A stretch of 64,000 nucleotides of DNA from Actinomycetes bacterium. GTDB lineage: Bacteria; Actinomycetota; Actinomycetes; Propionibacteriales; Propionibacteriaceae. Each line of letters begins with the position of its first letter. Positions within the stretch are counted from its first letter, which is position 1. The position numbers and the translations under genes were made by a program. Under the pieces are notes generated by a model. It did not search any database and was not told where the DNA came from. It was given only the letters and a program-made list of their open reading frames with translations. The stretch lies in contig JAEVYS010000092.1 of NCBI GenBank assembly GCA_023392635.1, forward strand, positions 53,256 through 117,255. Reading direction: 5' to 3'. This document shows, piece by piece, positions 55,535 through 64,000 of this stretch.

Positions 55535-57716
55535 CCCCAAGCGCTCCGCGGGCCCGCGCAGCGCGCCCCGGACCACCCGTCCGGGCCGGAAGAAGAGCCC
55601 GCTGTGGGCGCGGATCCTGCTCTGGACGCTGGGCACCCTGCTGACGCTGGGCGTGATCGGATCCGGCGTGGTGGCCTACGCCTACATGACGGTGAAGCTG
55701 CCAGACCCCAACTCGGACTTCCGCACGAACACCACGTTCGTCTACTTCAACGACGGGAAGACCCGGCTCGGCTCGTTCCAGGTGCAGAACCGCCAGTCGA
55801 TCAGCTACGACCAGATGCCGCAGAACGTGAAGGACGCCATCGTCGCGGCGGAGAACCGCACCTTCTGGACCGACCCGGGGATCTCCGCCACCGGCCTGTT
55901 CCGCGCGGCGCTGGGCCTGGTCGGCCTGGCGCCGGCCGACGTCACCGCGACGGGCGGCGGGTCCACGATCACCCAGCAGTACATCAAGATCATGTACCTG
56001 TCGCAGGAGCGCACCTTCACCCGCAAGGCTAAGGAACTCCTGCTCGCCGCCAAGATGGGCCAGCAGCTGAGCAAGCAGCAGATCCTCGAGGGCTACCTCA
56101 ACACGGTGTACTTCGGCCGCGGCGCCTACGGCATCGAGGCTGCCTCGCAGGCGTACTTCAACGTGCCCGCCGCCAAGGTCAGCCTCGCGCAGTCGGTCGC
56201 CCTGGCCGCGATCGTGAACTCGCCCGGCAACCTCGACCCTGCCGCCGGCAAGCAGCAGGCCGCCGACCTGCTCGAGCGCTACCAGTACACGCTCAACGGC
56301 ATGGTGGACATGAACGTCATCACGTCCTCGGAGCGAGCGGCGATCTACGAGAAGCTCCCCAAGTTCCCCAAGCAGGCGAAGGATTCCGCGTTCGGCGGCC
56401 CCAAGGGGTTCCTGCTGACCATGGTGAAGAAGGAGCTGCTCGCGAAGGGCTTCACCGAGGAACAGATCAGTGGGGGCGGACTCAAGGTCACCACGACGTT
56501 CGACGCCAAGCTGCAGGACGCCGCCGTGAAGTCGGTCCAGGCGCAGACCCTGGCCGCGGCGCAGGGCAGCAAGAAGGCGGCACGGCAGCTCCACATGGGT
56601 CTGGCCTCGGTCGACAACGCCACCGGTGGCGTCCTCGCCATCTACGGCGGCCCTGACTTCCTGAAGAGCCAGTGGAACTGGGCCACGAACCCGCGTCCGA
56701 CCGGCTCGACCTTCAAGACCTACGCCCTGGCCACGGCTCTCGACAACGGCTGGACGTTGAACGACAAGCTCAACGGCAGTTCGTTCGTCCCGAAGGGCGA
56801 CTCCAAGCCCGTGACGAACGCCGACCGCAACTGGGGCACCGTGACCCTGCAGACCGCGATCACCCACTCGATCAACTCGGCCTTCGTCGACCTCGTGCAG
56901 CAGATCCCGAACGGACCGACGAAGGTGCAGGAGATGGGGGAGGCGGCCGGGCTCCCCGCGGACGGCCACTGGGACCTGAGCAACCGGATCGCGCTCGGCA
57001 ACACGGAGGTGAGCCCGCTGAACCAGGCGAACAGCTACGCGACGTTCGCCAACGGCGGCGTCTCCCACGCGGCGCACGTCGTCGCCAAGGTGGAGGACGG
57101 CAGCGGCGACAACCGCTATGAGGCCGACACCCGCGGGACGCCGACCGTCGATGCCGCCACCGCCACGGACGTCAGCTACGCGCTCACCCACGTCACCCAG
57201 GACGGAACCGGTTCCCGGGCCTCCCAGCTGGGCTACCCGGTGGCCGGCAAGACCGGCACCGTCGGCTACCCCGTGACGGTGAAGAAGAAGATCGGCAACC
57301 GCACCTACTCCTACACCGAACGTCAGACCAGGGCTGTCTGGTTCGTCGGCTACACCCGCCAGATCAGCACGGCGGTCGTGCTGGTCAAGGGCGACCAGGG
57401 CACCTCCGACCTCGGGCGGGGCTTCTTCGGTGCCGGGTACCCGCTGTCGGCGTGGCTGGGCTACATGACGACAGCGATGGAGGGCAAGGAGAGGCTCGCC
57501 TTCGACCCGCCCACCAACCGGACATCGACCCAGAAGCCCAGCCACAAGCCGAAGCCCACAACGACGGCCACAGCGACGGCAACGGCCACGGCCACCGAGA
57601 CCCCGACCGCCACCCAGACGCCGACGACCGAGCCGACGACGACCCCGAGCCCGACCACGGACCCGACCAAGACCACGCAACCGAATCCGAGCGACCCACC
57701 CACCAAAGCCCCCTAG
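55527..57716 (+). CDS. Class A penicillin-binding protein (transglycosylase/transpeptidase)
   Basis: This 729-residue bifunctional PBP builds and cross-links peptidoglycan outside the membrane. One N-terminal helix (about 27-58) is followed by the GT51 domain: AAENRTFWTDPG near 107 with catalytic Glu109, and GGGSTITQQYIK near 142. The transpeptidase domain has Ser394 in GSTFK, SINSAF near 452, and KTGTVGY near 575. The GT51 motif has Asn and Asp where E-D-x-x-F-x-x-H is usual. A Thr/Pro/Ala-rich tail of about 65 residues ends the protein. It overlaps DUF5318 by 8 bp. Confidence 0.95.
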   Translation: MADPKRSAGPRSAPRTTRPGRKKSPLWARILLWTLGTLLTLGVIGSGVVAYAYMTVKLPDPNSDFRTNTTFVYFNDGKTRLGSFQVQNRQSISYDQMPQNVKDAIVAAENRTFWTDPGISATGLFRAALGLVGLAPADVTATGGGSTITQQYIKIMYLSQERTFTRKAKELLLAAKMGQQLSKQQILEGYLNTVYFGRGAYGIEAASQAYFNVPAAKVSLAQSVALAAIVNSPGNLDPAAGKQQAADLLERYQYTLNGMVDMNVITSSERAAIYEKLPKFPKQAKDSAFGGPKGFLLTMVKKELLAKGFTEEQISGGGLKVTTTFDAKLQDAAVKSVQAQTLAAAQGSKKAARQLHMGLASVDNATGGVLAIYGGPDFLKSQWNWATNPRPTGSTFKTYALATALDNGWTLNDKLNGSSFVPKGDSKPVTNADRNWGTVTLQTAITHSINSAFVDLVQQIPNGPTKVQEMGEAAGLPADGHWDLSNRIALGNTEVSPLNQANSYATFANGGVSHAAHVVAKVEDGSGDNRYEADTRGTPTVDAATATDVSYALTHVTQDGTGSRASQLGYPVAGKTGTVGYPVTVKKKIGNRTYSYTERQTRAVWFVGYTRQISTAVVLVKGDQGTSDLGRGFFGAGYPLSAWLGYMTTAMEGKERLAFDPPTNRTSTQKPSHKPKPTTTATATATATATETPTATQTPTTEPTTTPSPTTDPTKTTQPNPSDPPTKAP

Positions 57717-57725
57717 GATCTCGGC

Positions 57726-59075
57726 GTGACGAACCCAGCACCGGCGCTGTCGAAGGTCCTCGGCGGCCCGCTCGGTCGGCATGCGCGACCGGGGGGACTG
57801 TGGTTCCGGCCCGATCCGTGGGCCTACCTGGCCCTGACCGCCTCCTGGCTGGTCGTCATGATCCGCCAGCTCCCCTGTCAGGGGTCGAGCAACCAGTACC
57901 TGCCCTGGATGTGCTACTCCGACATCCCTGTCCTCTACTACTGGCGCGGCCTCAAGGACGGGCAGATCCCGTTCCTGGAGACCGATCTGGAGTACCCGGT
58001 GCTGACCGGCGGTTTCATGGAGTTGTGCCGGCGGTTCGTCCTCATGCTCGGCGGGCAGAGCCGTCCCGGGCTCAGCGGCGACGAGGTCACCCACGCCGCG
58101 GACCTCTTCTTCGGGGTGAACGCGGTCCTGCTGTTCGCACTGATGGTCGTGCTGGTCTGGGCCCACCTGCGGATGAGCCGTTCCTGGGACGCGTTGTTCA
58201 TCGCGGTCTCCCCGGCGATCTGGACCGCCGGCCTGATCAACTGGGACGCGCTGGTGCTCGCGCTCACCGCCCTCGCGCTGCTGGCTTGGTCGCGCAGGCG
58301 TCCGGCGTGGGCCGGGGTGTGGATCGGGTTGGGGGTCGCGGCGAAGCTCTACCCCGCGTTGCTCCTGGTGCCCCTGACGGTGCTGTGCGTGCGTACGAAC
58401 CGCCTCAAGCCCCTGGTGCTGGCCTACGCCGGCGCCGCCGGTTCGTGGCTGGCGGTCAACGTGCCGGTGTACCTGGCCGCACCGCAGGGCTGGCTGAACT
58501 TCTGGAAGTTCAATGTCGAGCGGGGCGGTGACCTGGGCTCCATCTGGTACGTGCTCAGCCTGATGGACGTCAAGATCGAGTCCGCGTCGCGACTGGAGGC
58601 CGCCCTGCTCGTGGTCGGCACCGTCGTGGTCTGCGCCCTGCTGCTGCTCCTGCCCAGGCGCCCACGCCTGTCGCAGGGCGTGTTCCTGATGGTCGCCCTG
58701 TTCCTGATCGTGAACAAGGTGTACTCCCCGCAGTACGTCCTCTGGCTGCTGCCGCTGCTGGTGCTGGCGCGACCGCGATGGGTCGACTGGATCGGCTTCA
58801 CGATCGGGGAGACCGTCTACTTCGCGGCCATCTGGGGCCACCTGGACGGTGCGCTGGCCAACGGCGCCGGCCAGGACCGCCTGTACTGGCTGGCTGTCCT
58901 CTTCCGGATCACCGTCCAACTGTGGCTGTGCATCCGGGTGGTGCAGGACATGATCGACCCGAGGCGGGACATCGTGCGCGCCGGAGGGCTCGACGATCCG
59001 GACGGCGGGGTGCTGGACGGTGCGCCCGACGCGACCTGGGCTGCCCGTTTGACCCGGGCCCCGTCCGCTTCGTGA
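57726..59075 (+). CDS. Membrane glycosyltransferase (GT87/DUF2029-like)
   Basis: This 449-residue protein starts at GTG 57726 and has about 10-12 membrane helices. The external loop after helix 1 carries CYSDIPVLYYWRG and FLETDLEYPVLTGGFMEL, the acidic D-x-E pattern of polyprenyl-phosphate-dependent GT-C transferases. YSPQYVLWLLPLLVLARP near 338 is a strong GT87 marker. The likely donor is polyprenol-phosphate-mannose and the product a lipoglycan or wall glycan. The next gene, another GT-C enzyme, overlaps by GTGA. Confidence 0.85.
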   Translation: MTNPAPALSKVLGGPLGRHARPGGLWFRPDPWAYLALTASWLVVMIRQLPCQGSSNQYLPWMCYSDIPVLYYWRGLKDGQIPFLETDLEYPVLTGGFMELCRRFVLMLGGQSRPGLSGDEVTHAADLFFGVNAVLLFALMVVLVWAHLRMSRSWDALFIAVSPAIWTAGLINWDALVLALTALALLAWSRRRPAWAGVWIGLGVAAKLYPALLLVPLTVLCVRTNRLKPLVLAYAGAAGSWLAVNVPVYLAAPQGWLNFWKFNVERGGDLGSIWYVLSLMDVKIESASRLEAALLVVGTVVVCALLLLLPRRPRLSQGVFLMVALFLIVNKVYSPQYVLWLLPLLVLARPRWVDWIGFTIGETVYFAAIWGHLDGALANGAGQDRLYWLAVLFRITVQLWLCIRVVQDMIDPRRDIVRAGGLDDPDGGVLDGAPDATWAARLTRAPSAS

Positions 59076-60166
59076 GCCGCACCGGCCGGGCCGACGCGCG
59101 CAGCGCCCGGCTCGTGGTGCAGGCCTGGCTCGGCACCAGGCTGGTGATGCTGGTGGTCGCCACGTGGGTGATGCTCACCGATCACCGCGCGCCGGGCGAC
59201 GTCTTCGGCAACTGGGACGCCGCGCACTACCTCGCCATCGCCCGGGACGGGTACGCCGAGGCCAACTCGATCGCCTTCTTCCCCGGCTGGCCCCTGCTGG
59301 TGCGCGGCGCGTCGCTGACGGGGCTGCCGCCGCTGGTGTGCGGCGTCCTGCTCGCGCTGGCGGCGTCCGCCCTGGCCGCCTGGGCGCTGTACCGGTGGGG
59401 CGGGGCGCCGGCGGCGATCGCCTGGCTGCTGGCTCCCACGGCGGTGTTCACCCTGGTTCCCTACACCGAGGCCATCTTCTGTGCAGCGGCGTTCTGGGCG
59501 TGGGAGCGGGCGTCGCGCAGGCAGTGGGGGGCGGCCGCCGTGCTGACGGCGGTGGCCGCCTCCGTGCGGGTGTCGGGATTGTTCCTCATCGCCGCCCTGG
59601 CCGTGCTCGCGCTCACGCAGGCGGGCCCGGCCCGCGACCGCGGTCGCCGGCTGCTGTGGCTGGCCCTGCCGGTGGCGGTGGTGGCGGCGTACGTCGGCTA
59701 CCTCTACTCGATGACCGGGCGGTGGACCGCGTGGTACGACGCGCAGACCGCGGGCTGGGCGCGGGGCTTCGCCTGGCCGTGGGACTCCCTGCGCCACACC
59801 CTCGAGGTTCTCGAACCCGGCGCCTACGCCGACCACCCGGAGTGGCACTGGGTGTTCCTCGCCGAAGTCGTCAGCATGGCGGTCGGGCTGCTGGTCACCG
59901 GGATCTGCCTGGTGCAACGGCGGTGGGCCGAGGCGACGTGGGTGGGGGTGCAGCTGGCCGCGTTCGCCACCTCGTACTGGTTCATGAGCGTGAACCGAGC
60001 CGTGTTGCTGTGGTTCCCCCTGTGGATCCTCCTCGGCCACTTCGCGGAGGGGCGCCGCCGCCTGCCGGCCTGGCGGGTGGCGGCCAACGCCGTCGCGGTC
60101 CTCGTCACCGTGGCGGTCCAGGCCCTGTGGGCGTGGCTGTTCTTCACCGGCCGCTGGGCGAGCTGA
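59072..60166 (+). CDS. PIG-V-like mannosyltransferase family membrane protein
   Basis: This 364-residue GT-C-type protein starts at GTG 59072, overlapping the previous stop. The diagnostic loop FGNWDAAHYLAIARDGYAEANSIAFFPGWPLL (near 45-77) matches PIG-V/bacterial mannosyltransferase motifs with the W-D and F-F-P-x-x-P elements. About eight helices follow. With the preceding GT87-like gene it forms a pair that probably extends a mannosylated envelope lipid. Acceptor is unknown. Confidence 0.85.
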   Translation: MSRTGRADARSARLVVQAWLGTRLVMLVVATWVMLTDHRAPGDVFGNWDAAHYLAIARDGYAEANSIAFFPGWPLLVRGASLTGLPPLVCGVLLALAASALAAWALYRWGGAPAAIAWLLAPTAVFTLVPYTEAIFCAAAFWAWERASRRQWGAAAVLTAVAASVRVSGLFLIAALAVLALTQAGPARDRGRRLLWLALPVAVVAAYVGYLYSMTGRWTAWYDAQTAGWARGFAWPWDSLRHTLEVLEPGAYADHPEWHWVFLAEVVSMAVGLLVTGICLVQRRWAEATWVGVQLAAFATSYWFMSVNRAVLLWFPLWILLGHFAEGRRRLPAWRVAANAVAVLVTVAVQALWAWLFFTGRWAS

Positions 60167-60285
60167 TCGTCCCGGCGCCGGCCGGGCATCCGCTCCGGGC
60201 ATCCGGGAGCAAGGGTGCGCATGGAGCGGCGCGAGGCGGGGAGCCTACGTTGAGGGGCGGGAACGATCCAGAACGGGAGACCACG

Positions 60286-61368
60286 ATGGCAACACCGGAA
60301 TCGATCAGGACGACCAGTGGGCGGGGACGCCTGTACGACAGCATCCTCGACACCGTGGGCGACACTCCTTCGGTCCGCGTCAACAACATCGGCGTCGACG
60401 GGGTGACGATCTACGTCAAGGCGGAGTACTTCAACCCGCTGTCGTCGGTGAAGGACCGGCTCGCCATCAACGTGATCGAGGACGCCGAGCGCCGCGGTGC
60501 GCTCGCTCCCGGCCAGACGGTCGTCGAGGCGACCAGCGGCAACACCGGCATCGGCCTGGCGATGGTGTGTGCGCAGAAGGGCTACCCGCTCGTCGTGACG
60601 ATGGCCGACAGCTTCTCGATCGAGCGGCGCAAGCTGATGCGCATGCTCGGTGCGAAGGTTGTCCTCACCCCGCGCGCGCAGAAGGGCTTCGGCATGTACC
60701 GCAAGGCGGTCGAGCTGGCCGAGGCGAACGGCTGGTTCCTGGCCCACCAGTTCGAGACCGGGGCGAACGCCGACATCCACGAGGCCACGACCGCGCGAGA
60801 GATCATCAACGACTTCGCGGGCTCGCGGCTCGACTACTTCGTCACGGGCTACGGCACGGGCGGCACGGTGGCCGGTGTCGGCCGCGTCCTGCGCAAGGAA
60901 CGTCCGGAGGTGAAGATCGTCCTCTCCGAGCCGGCGAACGCCCAGCTCGTCGGCAGCGGCACGCCGCAGGAGCGGGACGGGGACGGCCAGCCCGCGGCGA
61001 GCCACCCGGCGTTCGAGCCGCACCCGATCCAGGGGTGGACGCCGGACTTCATCCCCAAGGTGCTGCAGGAGGCCATCGACGGCCACTACTACGACGAGCT
61101 GATCCCGGTCGCCGGTGCCGACGGCATGAAGTGGGCACAGGAACTCGCCCAGAAGGAAGGCATCTTCACCGGTGTCTCCGGAGGCTCGACGTTCGCGGTG
61201 GCCAGGCAGGTGGCGGAGAAGGCGGAGCCGGGCTCGGTGATCCTGTGCATGCTGCCCGACACCGGCGAGCGGTACCTCTCCACCCCGTTGTTCGATGCGA
61301 TCCCGGCGGACATGACCGACGAGGAGGTCGAGCTTTCGCGCTCGACGCCGGGCTACCAGCTCGACTGA
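60286..61368 (+). CDS. cysK: Cysteine synthase family PLP enzyme
   Basis: This 360-residue beta-replacing enzyme has the PLP Lys56 in NPLSSVKDRLA, the substrate loop EATSGNTGIGLAMV near 81, the phosphate-binding GTGGTVAG near 190, and GVSGGSTFAVARQV near 300. O-acetylserine (or O-phosphoserine) plus sulfide to cysteine is the expected reaction. About 40 residues longer than classic CysK, it has an extra loop near 225-240 and a tail ending STPGYQLD, so another sulfur-amino-acid specificity is possible. It is followed by a promoter region, so it is not part of the next operon. Confidence 0.88.
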   Translation: MATPESIRTTSGRGRLYDSILDTVGDTPSVRVNNIGVDGVTIYVKAEYFNPLSSVKDRLAINVIEDAERRGALAPGQTVVEATSGNTGIGLAMVCAQKGYPLVVTMADSFSIERRKLMRMLGAKVVLTPRAQKGFGMYRKAVELAEANGWFLAHQFETGANADIHEATTAREIINDFAGSRLDYFVTGYGTGGTVAGVGRVLRKERPEVKIVLSEPANAQLVGSGTPQERDGDGQPAASHPAFEPHPIQGWTPDFIPKVLQEAIDGHYYDELIPVAGADGMKWAQELAQKEGIFTGVSGGSTFAVARQVAEKAEPGSVILCMLPDTGERYLSTPLFDAIPADMTDEEVELSRSTPGYQLD

Positions 61369-61429
61369 CCGGCCAGGCGACCGCACCGCCCATCGGGGTT
61401 GCCGGACACCACGCAGGCCGGTGCGCGCA

Positions 61430-61459
61430 TTGACACCTATGGTTACGTAACCGTAAGTT
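61430..61459 (+). promoter_or_regulatory. Promoter with operator palindrome upstream of 2-oxoacid dehydrogenase operon
   Basis: TTGACA (61430-61435), an 18-bp spacer and TAAGTT (61454-61459) form the best vegetative promoter in the window. The spacer holds the perfect 12-bp palindrome GGTTACGTAACC (61441-61452), a likely repressor site. The TTG start of the E1 alpha gene is 37 bp downstream. Confidence 0.7.
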
Positions 61460-61496
61460 AGGTGCCCTGCCGGAGCCCCGACGACCAGGAGATCCC

Positions 61497-62624
61497 TTGA
61501 CCGAGCCCGCAGGCGACGACGTACCCCCGATCGGCGACGAACCGGTCCAGCTGCTCGATCCGGCCGGACGCCGCGTCGACCATCCCGACTTCTGCTACCG
61601 CGGCACCGACGCCGACATCGCCTCGTACCTGCGCGACATGGTGCTGGCCCGGCGTATCGACACCGAGGCCACCGCGTTGCAGCGCAAGGGCGAACTGGGA
61701 CTGTGGCCCCCCGCCCTGGGGCAGGAGGCTGCGCAGGTCGGCTCCGGGCGGACCCTCCGCGATCCCGACCTGATCGTCCCGTCCTACCGCGAGCACGGCG
61801 TGGCGTGGTGCGCCGGGATCGACCCCGTCGACCTGCTCGGGACCTTCCGCGGCACCGCCATGGTGGACTGGCCCTCGCGTCCCGCCGGCTTCCACCTGTA
61901 CTCGTTCGTGATCGGCGCGCAGACCCTGCACGCGGTGGGCATGGCCATGGCGCTGCAGCGGGACGGGCTGGTCGGCAACGAGGACGCCACGGCCAACGGT
62001 GCGGCCATCGTCTACTTCGGCGACGGCGCCACGAGCCAGGGCGACGTCAACGAGGCCTTCGTGTTCGCCGCCTCCTTCGGCGCCCCGGTGGTGTTCTTCT
62101 GCCAGAACAACCAGTACGCGATCAGCGAACCGAGCGCTGTCCAGTCACGGATCCCGCTCTACCGGCGTGCCGCCGGGTTCGGCTTCCCCGGCATCCGGGT
62201 GGACGGCAACGACGTGCTCGCCGTCCATGCCGTGACGGAGTGGGCGATGGACCGCGCACGTCGCGGCGAGGGCCCGGTGCTGATCGAGGCGTTCACCTAC
62301 CGGATGGGCGCGCACACCACGTCCGACGACCCGACCAAGTACCGGCTCGCCGCCGAACAGGACGCCTGGCGCGCGAAGGACCCGATCGAGAGGGTGAGGG
62401 CGTACCTGCTGGCCGCCGGCGCGATCGACCAGGGATGGCTGGACGCCCTCGCCGCCGAGTCCGAGGCGCTCGCCGAGCGGCTCCGCGCCGGCTGCCTGGC
62501 GCTGCCCGAGCCGACCCTGGCCGAGCAGTGGGCGCACGCGTACGTGGGCACGCCGGAGGGGCTGGTTCGCCAGCGCGAGGAGTACCTGGCGTACGAGGCG
62601 TCGTTCGAAGGGGTCGGCGAATGA
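61497..62624 (+). CDS. 2-oxoacid dehydrogenase E1 component, alpha subunit (BkdA/PdhA-like)
   Basis: This 375-residue thiamine-diphosphate enzyme decarboxylates a 2-oxoacid and passes the acyl group to E2. The ThDP motif is GDGATSQGDVNEAFVF to CQNN (near 174-204). LLDPAGRRVD and LQRKGELGLWPPALGQEAAQVG near the N-terminus resemble the actinobacterial branched-chain enzyme (BkdA type); a pyruvate specificity is the alternative. The start is TTG 61497 after AGGAGA; the stop overlaps the E1 beta start as ATGA. Confidence 0.92.
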   Translation: MTEPAGDDVPPIGDEPVQLLDPAGRRVDHPDFCYRGTDADIASYLRDMVLARRIDTEATALQRKGELGLWPPALGQEAAQVGSGRTLRDPDLIVPSYREHGVAWCAGIDPVDLLGTFRGTAMVDWPSRPAGFHLYSFVIGAQTLHAVGMAMALQRDGLVGNEDATANGAAIVYFGDGATSQGDVNEAFVFAASFGAPVVFFCQNNQYAISEPSAVQSRIPLYRRAAGFGFPGIRVDGNDVLAVHAVTEWAMDRARRGEGPVLIEAFTYRMGAHTTSDDPTKYRLAAEQDAWRAKDPIERVRAYLLAAGAIDQGWLDALAAESEALAERLRAGCLALPEPTLAEQWAHAYVGTPEGLVRQREEYLAYEASFEGVGE

Positions 62625-63595
62625 CCACGATGACGATGGTCAAGGCGCTCAACGCCGGGCTGCGGCGGGCGCTGACGGAGGATCCGAAGGTGCTCCTGGC
62701 CGGGGAGGACATCGGGCGGCTCGGCGGGGTCTTCCGGGTCACCGAGGGACTGCAGGCCGAGTTCGGCACCGACCGCGTGATCGACTCGCCGCTGGCCGAG
62801 GCCGGCATCGTCGGGACGGCGGTCGGGCTCGCGCTGCGCGGGTACCGTCCCGTGGTCGAGATCCAGTTCGACGGGTTCGTGTACCCGGCGTTCGACCAGA
62901 TCGTCTCCCAGGTGTCGCGGCTGCGGTTCCGCTCGCACGGGACGATGGCGGTGCCGATGGTGATCCGCATCCCCTACGGCGGTGGCATCGGCGCGATCGA
63001 GCACCACAGCGAGTCCCCGGAGGCGTACTTCGCCCACACGCCCGGTCTCAAGGTCGTCACCTGCGCGAACCCGCACGACGCCTACTGGATGATCCAGCAG
63101 GCCGTCGCCGACGACGACCCGGTGGTCTTCCTGGAGCCGAAGCGGCGCTACCACGAGAAGGGTGAGGTGGACACGGAGGCCGAGCCACTGCCGCTGTACG
63201 GGTCGAGAGTGGTCAGGCCGGGCACGGACGCGACCCTGCTCTGCTACGGCCCGATGGTGCGGACCTGCGCGGAGGCGGCGGCCGCCGCGGAGAGCGAGGG
63301 TCGCAGCCTCGAGGTGATCGACCTGCGCAGCCTGTCGCCACTGGACGATGCAGCGGTGTTCGCGTCCGTGAGGCGGACCGGACGCGCGATCGTGGTGCAC
63401 GAGGCCGTCGGGACGCTGGGGATGGGTGCCGAACTGGCGGCCCGGATCCAGGCCGAATGTTTCTACGGGCTGGAGGCGCCCGTGCTGCGGGTCACCGGCT
63501 ACGACCTTCCCTACCCACCGAGCCGGGTGGAGGATGGCTACCTGCCCGACCTCGACCGTGTGCTCGACGCCGTCGACCGCTCCCTGGCGTACTGA
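62621..63595 (+). CDS. 2-oxoacid dehydrogenase E1 component, beta subunit
   Basis: The 324-residue E1 beta subunit starts at ATG 62621, overlapping E1 alpha. Typical segments are AGEDIGRLGGVFRVTEGLQAEFG near 27, DSPLAEAGIVGTAVGLAL near 55, and MVIRIPYGGGIGAIEHHSESPEAYFAHTPGLKVV near 109. It completes the alpha2beta2 E1 heterotetramer with the preceding gene and feeds acyl groups to the E2 encoded 10 bp downstream. Confidence 0.95.
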   Translation: MTTMTMVKALNAGLRRALTEDPKVLLAGEDIGRLGGVFRVTEGLQAEFGTDRVIDSPLAEAGIVGTAVGLALRGYRPVVEIQFDGFVYPAFDQIVSQVSRLRFRSHGTMAVPMVIRIPYGGGIGAIEHHSESPEAYFAHTPGLKVVTCANPHDAYWMIQQAVADDDPVVFLEPKRRYHEKGEVDTEAEPLPLYGSRVVRPGTDATLLCYGPMVRTCAEAAAAAESEGRSLEVIDLRSLSPLDDAAVFASVRRTGRAIVVHEAVGTLGMGAELAARIQAECFYGLEAPVLRVTGYDLPYPPSRVEDGYLPDLDRVLDAVDRSLAY

Positions 63596-63605
63596 GAGGC
63601 CACAG

Positions 63606-64000
63606 ATGCACGAGTTCAAGCTGCCGGACCCGGGTGAGGGCCTGCTGGAGGCCGACATCGTCTCCTGGAAGGTGTCCGTCGGCGACACCGTCGCCGTGAA
63701 CGACACCCTGCTCGAGATCGAGACGGCGAAGTCACTGGTCGAGCTGCCGTCCCCGTTCGCGGGTGTGGTCGCAGAGATCCTGGCCGCCGAAGGAGCGACG
63801 GTCGACGTGGGCACCCCGATCATCCGGATCCGGGACCTCGACGAGGCCCCAGCCCCGGAGGCCCCCGCCCCGACCCCCGGTACTGCGCCGAACCCCGCCC
63901 CGCTCGCCCCGGGCGCCCCTGCCACACCCGTCCTCGCGCCAGACGCCGGGATCTCCGGGTCGGGCTCCAACCTCGTCGGCTACGGCACCAGGGCCGGCTC
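63606..64000 (+). CDS. 2-oxoacid dehydrogenase E2 component (dihydrolipoamide acyltransferase), partial
   Basis: This frame starts at ATG 63606, with GAGAGG six bases upstream, and runs off the right edge after 131 codons. Residues 1-76 are a lipoyl domain: PDPGEGLLEADIVSWKVSVGD, then IETAKSLVELPSP with the lipoylated lysine in ETAKS. A Pro/Ala-rich linker follows, and the last visible residues (LVGYGTRAG) are the start of the usual peripheral-subunit-binding/catalytic part. The C-terminal catalytic domain is outside the window. Confidence 0.93.
   Translation, partial: MHEFKLPDPGEGLLEADIVSWKVSVGDTVAVNDTLLEIETAKSLVELPSPFAGVVAEILAAEGATVDVGTPIIRIRDLDEAPAPEAPAPTPGTAPNPAPLAPGAPATPVLAPDAGISGSGSNLVGYGTRAG

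Noticed and set aside
55404..58919. Minus-strand open frame of 1171 codons across the PBP and glycosyltransferase genes
   Set aside because: It is an antisense shadow of well-supported genes, with repetitive Arg/Gly/Asp composition and no start context.
1..64000. CRISPR arrays, prophage or insertion-sequence transposase genes
   Set aside because: No regularly spaced direct repeats of 24-40 bp with unique spacers, no cas genes, no phage structural genes and no transposase or integrase frame was seen.

Overview
The window is a 64-kb piece of a high-GC actinobacterial chromosome that contains the replication origin. The base composition, the frequent GTG/TTG starts, the actinobacterial family set (DUF3566, DUF3817, DUF5318, DLW-39, DciA) and the gene order around dnaA all point to Actinomycetota. 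Cobalamin lower-ligand genes (cobT, cobS, cobU) and a lactate dehydrogenase would suit a member of the Propionibacteriales, but that is an inference; no rRNA gene is present to settle it.

Origin core (0.3-27 kb). Leftward from the dnaA promoter run rpmH-rnpA-yidD-yidC-jag-rsmG and parA-parB. One perfect parS site lies inside parA and a near-perfect one just upstream. Rightward run dnaA, a 470-bp oriC with DnaA boxes, dnaN, recF and dciA. About 6.5 kb of unrelated genes then separates dciA from gyrB-gyrA-DUF3566-tRNA-Ile: a gluconokinase, the nickel-pincer-cofactor genes larE, larB and larC without larA, and a GPH-type sugar symporter. Left of parB are a PLP aminotransferase, an ATP-grasp ligase of the D-Ala-D-Ala family, SURF1, DUF3817 and a GNAT enzyme.

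Middle region (27-46 kb). This is a mosaic of short operons: thioredoxin-like protein, aldo/keto reductase, methyltransferase, MFS transporter and ACT-domain protein. A general-stress block follows, with a SigB/SigF-type sigma factor, CsbD plus a 49-residue membrane protein behind a matching alternative-sigma promoter, a P2-type cation ATPase and Dps. Then come the cobalamin genes, glutaminase, and an LDH-aminotransferase-phosphotransferase operon.

Right region (46-64 kb). A TetR regulator with a clear palindromic operator faces an operon of an MMPL exporter and a YhgE/Pip membrane protein. The MMPL protein carries a C-terminal domain that looks like an ABC ATPase domain with its catalytic motifs lost. 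Next are an acyltransferase, a sigma-like HTH protein, a degenerate LytR/CpsA/Psr protein, DLW-39, tRNA-Ala, and a cell-envelope cluster (DUF5318, class A PBP, two membrane glycosyltransferases). A cysteine synthase and an E1alpha-E1beta-E2 2-oxoacid dehydrogenase operon, cut by the window end, close the region.

A recurring theme is palindromic DNA at gene ends. Two loci (42.3 kb and 50.8 kb) share a constant core, GGGGACGGTTCC, but have unrelated stem arms, and both sit between convergent genes. Two other palindromic clusters of different sequence follow dnaA and precede gyrB. The most unusual protein is the MMPL/pseudo-ABC fusion.
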